A DNA stretch of 64,000 bases. It comes from Atopsyche davidsoni (Eukaryota; Arthropoda; Insecta; Trichoptera; Hydrobiosidae). The stretch is taken from assembly GCA_022113835.1 (NCBI GenBank), contig JAILWY010000011.1, positions 8,676,501-8,740,500 on the forward strand, read 5' to 3'. This document shows, one piece after another, positions 58,811 through 64,000 of this stretch; the stretch's first letter is position 1; each line of letters opens with the position of its first letter. The notes beneath the pieces were generated by a model that did no database searches, was not told the origin of the DNA, and saw only the letters and a program-made list of their open reading frames with translations. Made by a program: the position numbers and the translations under genes.

Positions 58811-61800
58811 TTTTTTTCACTCTTACACGTGAGTGTTTTAATGGTCTATAGATTTAACAAAATTTATAAACTATTTATACAGATTTTTTAGAGTCAGGAG
58901 AAGTAAATATACCTTAACTAAAATCGAAAATTATTTTCAAGTTTCTTTGAGACTTTACTAATGTTTTTAGTGATTACAAGGTCAATGGAACTGTCAAGTA
59001 ATGCGCCTGAAAAATAAAGGTTGTACTTTCTCAGTATATTGATAATATAAATTAATGTTATTTATTTGTTGAAATAGTATTAATACACGTGCATTTATAG
59101 TAGTTTATGTCTCTGAAACATATTTCTTTAAACTTTCGCTGGCGTTGAGGCGTCTGTGAATGGTTGTGGTCGAGTCGGGGCGCGTGACCCATAGACACCT
59201 GCTTCCTCCGATTTGTTTTGTTTTTATGTCGCTTGTCTATGGCATTCCGACTTGTAACATTCTTAAGTCGTTAGCTGTCTTCGACTTGCGAAAAGTGAAG
59301 GAGTTTAAACTGTTTTTGCAACGCCTCAATGCGTGATAAAAAAAACTCATTTTTACCAACTATTTATTTATAGCTACAGAGTTAAAAATTTGCATTTAAA
59401 ACATTCATAAAACCTTTCGCTCCATTAAAGCCTTACGCTACAAGGCAATAAATCATGACAAGGCATTCTTTGAAAAACAATAGTGTAGATGTGACAAAAT
59501 GTTAAATCAATCTTTTATTCAAAACACTTATGAAATAATAATTTTCTTCTACAACTTGTGATTACCTGAAGAGTAGATCCAGTCATTTTATTTACTATGT
59601 CTGGAGTGTTCTCAAAGACCCAAAATATACGGATAAAGATATATAAAAATGCAACAGGTAAAATCAAGCGACAGAATTTAATTTCAACGTTATTTAATAT
59701 GTTTTTTTTTTATTGACAATATAATGTTATCAGCTGCTCCAAATTACCGAGTCAATGATCCTATGACACACTTATTTTTTTTACAATACTCATTCTCATC
59801 TCCCGTGTGGGGAGAAAACTAATGAAATCATTTTTTAATAATTCTGATTTATTTTCGCAAGGAATTTGCGTGGGGGACGCCATTGAGGTCACGGTGTTTA
59901 TTTCTGCATTTTAAAATACAAAGCTTTCCTTATTTGTACCGAGAAGAGTAAAAAAACACGAGCGTTAGATCATCATCAATCCTAATAATAAAAAAAACCT
60001 GTATGTGAATGTATTAGCAATTTTTTATTTGAACAATAGCGTTACGGCCTAGTTTTTGATACAACAAAAAATATTCTCAGGTATGAAGTCATTTTAACTC
60101 ACACGCGAGACGCTTTAATGGCCCTGCATTCTTAGGTGACTCAAAAATATGTATTTTGATTGATTTTCTTTACTTCATCCTGAAAAGGTGATAATGAACG
60201 TAATATTTTATGTATTATGTGATTCAAAATTCATGTTGCCTGTTTATATGTTTATCGCATTTGGACTACGGAAAAAGATGAAACTTGTCGATAGAGAGTG
60301 TTTATTATAATTCACAATATAATTAATTTACTAATTATATTGCATGCATGTGACAATGAACTCAAAATTATGTAAATGCATAACATTGACATATTTTATA
60401 ACTAGAGAATGCATTTGGTGAAATAAAACTTTGTGTTGCAAAATAATTAATATATATGGAGATCAATATAATCGTCACTTGGCAATGAACTTCAGGCAAC
60501 GTTTGTATTTTATTATTTTGTTTACGATGTGGATGCAACATTTCATTATGTTTTATGTATTGGGGTCTGGGGACGGTCCACATACAATCTATTTGACGAT
60601 GACGAGAAAATATCAAATTCCTCCGAGCTAGGAAAGTAGACCAAAAAATATATTTTGTAATACAGTTTTAAATCTTTACGTTGATTTTAGATTTTATTAA
60701 CGTGCCACAAAGCATATTTTGATGTACGACTAAAACGTTGTTTTTTGCCGTTAGTACAAAATATTTGCTAAAACGCAGAATGTATACACGATTCAAGTTT
60801 TTATGACATATCTATTTAAACAGGAATAATTAAAACTTACATCTGGGTGTAAAAGGAGCTGATGTCATATTCAGCAATAAATTTGTTTTTTGTACATTCA
60901 TTAATGCTAATAGCCATAATTATGCTAAAAAAAAAACAAGGTAGGAAATAAAAACATCACGATGATGTGTATTGTTAATAATTTATTCAAACGTTGTTCG
61001 GATGAGTGGTTATTCAAAGCTTAATATTCAAATCGCTTTTCGTCTATTATGTTTAAACCATTATTTTATTTTACGCCTGCTTAGGCGCTATTAAAATGCT
61101 TGATATTCATTAAAAAAATCTATTATCAAAATAACAATAATTCATTACCTTGCTTTTTATTTTTATTAAGAAAAAAAAAAAATTTAAATTTGCTTATCCG
61201 AATTTTAAATGATAAACGCTTTTCATCATTCTTAAAACATTTGCTTAGTTTGCAAGTACTTAGTATTCGCAACAAAGCATAAAATAAATTAAATGTAAAG
61301 AGTATGCAAATATATTTTAAAAGAACACGCTTTCCCCAACGAAAGTAAATGCCTTCCTTGGGTGTGCGTCGACTTACAAATTTACATATCTTTTTTGTTT
61401 ATATCTTGACACATTACTTTTTATTCTATCACTGTGCAGGACACATAACTTGACTTACTCTCTGCGTACTTCTTAAATATCATTTTGATATTCAACTGAT
61501 ATCTTTGATAAATAAAATTTTATGATTTTCCAAATTTATTTAGTCTAACGCGACTAGTTTCGTCAGCTTCCCACATTGGCAAGTTTCTCAAACATGGGAT
61601 TAAATATCAGGTGAAACCGTGACTACTCATGTCTCTCCTATACTTGTGCCAGTGTATTAATAAAGTTTCAAAGAATGACTCTTTGTGGGAGTGTATTTGC
61701 TGCACAGTCGTTTTTACTTCTCAAAGCCTCCAGGGCACCAATAATATGCTGATTTATCAAAATGCGACATCAGTTCCTGGCGTGTACATTCCATTGACTA

Positions 61801-64000
61801 ATAGAATTCAATACGCTGGTATTGACTGCCGAGTGGGACTTTCACAGACGCTCAAACGTGACACGACAAGTTGTCAATCAAATGTACAATAATTACCAAG
61901 TACGCTGTCTGTTGAACCTTGCTATTTAAAGCGAGTGCTTGGCTATGACATCATGGTGTTATATAAAGTTACGATCAATTGATGAAACGATTTGGCGGCC
62001 GATGGTGAATTGTGAGAGACAATAGAAGTGCCATTTGTAAATTAAGCACTGCTTTTACGGATAAATTGTATTTTTAAATTTATATTGCCGTTACTTTACT
62101 GAATATTGCTTTAGTCCAATGTATCAAATGTTATTTAATACTTTGTCAATATAATAAGCTTATGGGTAATAAAAAAGAAACATTAGTTCAGCTGTGAGAT
62201 CCTAAATTCAATACCATAAAATTATTTTAATTTTTAATATTTAAACAAACATTTTCTTCATGGAAATCTCCGTTCATCGGAAATTCCTTGGTTTTTTGTA
62301 CCTATTAACGTTTATTACAAATACAATCAATCAATATTATAAATTACCTTCAAATATATTGCTTAAATCTCTCAGTAGTTGATCACTTTTAGATATGTCT
62401 ATTGTATATTGAAAACACAACGATTAGCATTAAAACAAAGAGACATATATTGTGAATTATTAGAAATCTATATAGTACCTCCAAAGCTACACATTTGGTT
62501 ACAGATTAAAATAATATTCAGTGAATTGAAGGCGTTTATGCAAAATATGACCTAAATGTATAGTAAAGTAACTTACTGGTCGCTTAAGTATATTATTTAC
62601 TTACTCCTAGTGTATAATTAATAATAAGACATGCTTTGTTTCATGCCAGATGTAAAGTGAATAATTCAGTCGAAATTAATGGTAATGGTTACATGTATTG
62701 CCCGTTGGCAAATTGCAAATTGACTTTTTTTCATTGGAGATATTCATTTGAATCGACTCAATGTGTCGATGTTTCAAGTTGTTAATAATATACAAGAATA
62801 TGTGCATTTTTGGATAATGTTCAATTTACCGATGCCTTCAAATAAAATGCTTGTAATTAATAATTATTTTTTACTTAAACGTTTTAATAAAAATCTAATC
62901 AAACCAACTGAATATGTCACCGCAGAAAAACTTATTTATTTTTAACTTTAACAGCTTTTATAAAATATTTTATAACAACATTACTACGATTCTAATAATC
63001 ATTAAATATATATGTATATTTATATATATATAGATATATATAAATAAATATATATAATATATAAACAATGATCAGTAATGTGCCAACATCGACATCTCTC
63101 AAATAAAGCATTTTTGTATATAACTTATTTTTAGTTTTTTTTTGTTGTTTTTATATTTTTTTACTAACATTTAATCTTGTTGATTTTATAAGTCTATTTG
63201 TAACAAAAATATAATTACATCATAAATATTGTATATAATATTAATGTCTTTCGTTACAACTGGTAATATGTGGAATACTCAAGCTTCGTTCGGTTTTCTT
63301 CTATAAAACTCAATGTTAGCCGAGTGACAATTCCTCTACATCAGTTAATAGCTGAGAATATTTTAATGTATTCGTATTTCATTTTAAACTTAACTCTTAC
63401 TGACTTGAGTAACTATGAAAGGATAAAAATGCTCATGTATTGATTGTCACAAACATCTAGAACGCAATATTAGTCACAGCCATAACTATATATAAAATCT
63501 ATAAAATATTCAACATCTCATGGGTAAACTCATTTCTCTACGCTTTACAAAACTCATCAGATTGTATAAAATACATTAATCTTTTTGTTTTATAGAGACT
63601 ATTTAAATTTATAATCGATGTATTATATTAGTTTCTGCTAATACAAAAACTTGTAAGTTTGCTTTAATGGCAGTTTAATCTTGTTCATTTGAAATGATAT
63701 ACAATATTTATATAAATAATAACATTTAAGCATAAGTTAATGTATAGTTAGGCTACGAATACAAGAGCAATTTACAAGTCAATTTGAATGGATGATTCAG
63801 TATATTTACATCCGAGCTAAGAAAGCCTGATGAACAGTGATTACAAAGCGGTTAAATTTACCACACCGAATTGATAAAACCTTTTTTCTGATAAACGTCG
63901 GATAAAATTATTAAAAATAGTAAATTGTTAATAAAATTTTTAAGCTGTGTTATAAATCTAACAGCTTGGTAATCATTGCTCAAAAAAATCAGCCTTTCAA
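58811..64000. other. AT-rich stretch without recognised genes
   Basis: Open frames are short and without motifs. A possible inverted pair CGTTGAGGCG (about 59143) and CGCCTCAATG (about 59322) could mark a small MITE, unproven. TA-rich runs occur near 63005-63062. Nothing else supported. Confidence 0.55.

Overview
The window looks like nuclear DNA from an insect, or at least an arthropod. It is very AT-rich, has large spliced introns with consensus GT/AG sites, and carries remnants of mariner, hAT, piggyBac, Helitron, non-LTR and probable Penelope-like elements plus short TTAGG-type runs. No bacterial operon, rRNA, intact tRNA gene or CRISPR array is visible. I cannot name the species.

One host gene is supported, on the + strand. 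Four coding exons (31430-31582, 32336-32511, 32953-33626, 55187-56493) join in phase through consensus splice sites to give 2310 nt, 769 codons plus TGA. The product has an N-terminal PTB/PID-like domain spread over exons 1-3, two arginine/aspartate/glutamate repeat tracts, an SP-rich segment and a short coiled coil. I recognise the fold but not the gene name. A CpG-rich block at about 7876-8266 ending in a donor-like GTAAGT is the best candidate for a promoter and non-coding first exon. A second CpG-rich block at 17576-17843 also ends in GTAAGT. If either is right, the gene spans most of the window.

Layout. 1-6600: AT-rich, with a hAT-like MITE, microsatellites and a Penelope-like scrap. 6650-8266: a Helitron remnant, a piggyBac deletion derivative, then the CpG-rich block. 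8267-31400: probable intron or upstream DNA, with LINE and LINE-tail fragments, a giant inverted repeat (12245-15005), tandem hammerhead-like repeats (16915-17571), a 54-bp minisatellite and a ZBED-type hAT derivative. 30890-31290: a mariner remnant almost touching the first coding exon. 31430-33626: coding exons 1-3, whose first intron is mostly one hAT insertion. 33627-55186: a 21.6-kb intron with a second mariner, a hAT-like MITE, LINE tails and a second piggyBac. 55187-56493: terminal exon. 56795-57400: a tandem array of about 180-bp units just after the stop codon. 57400-64000: AT-rich, with only one LINE fragment recognised.

The repeats are nested and several have exact or near-exact target-site duplications. 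Every transposase or reverse-transcriptase piece is truncated, frameshifted or deleted, so none looks autonomous.
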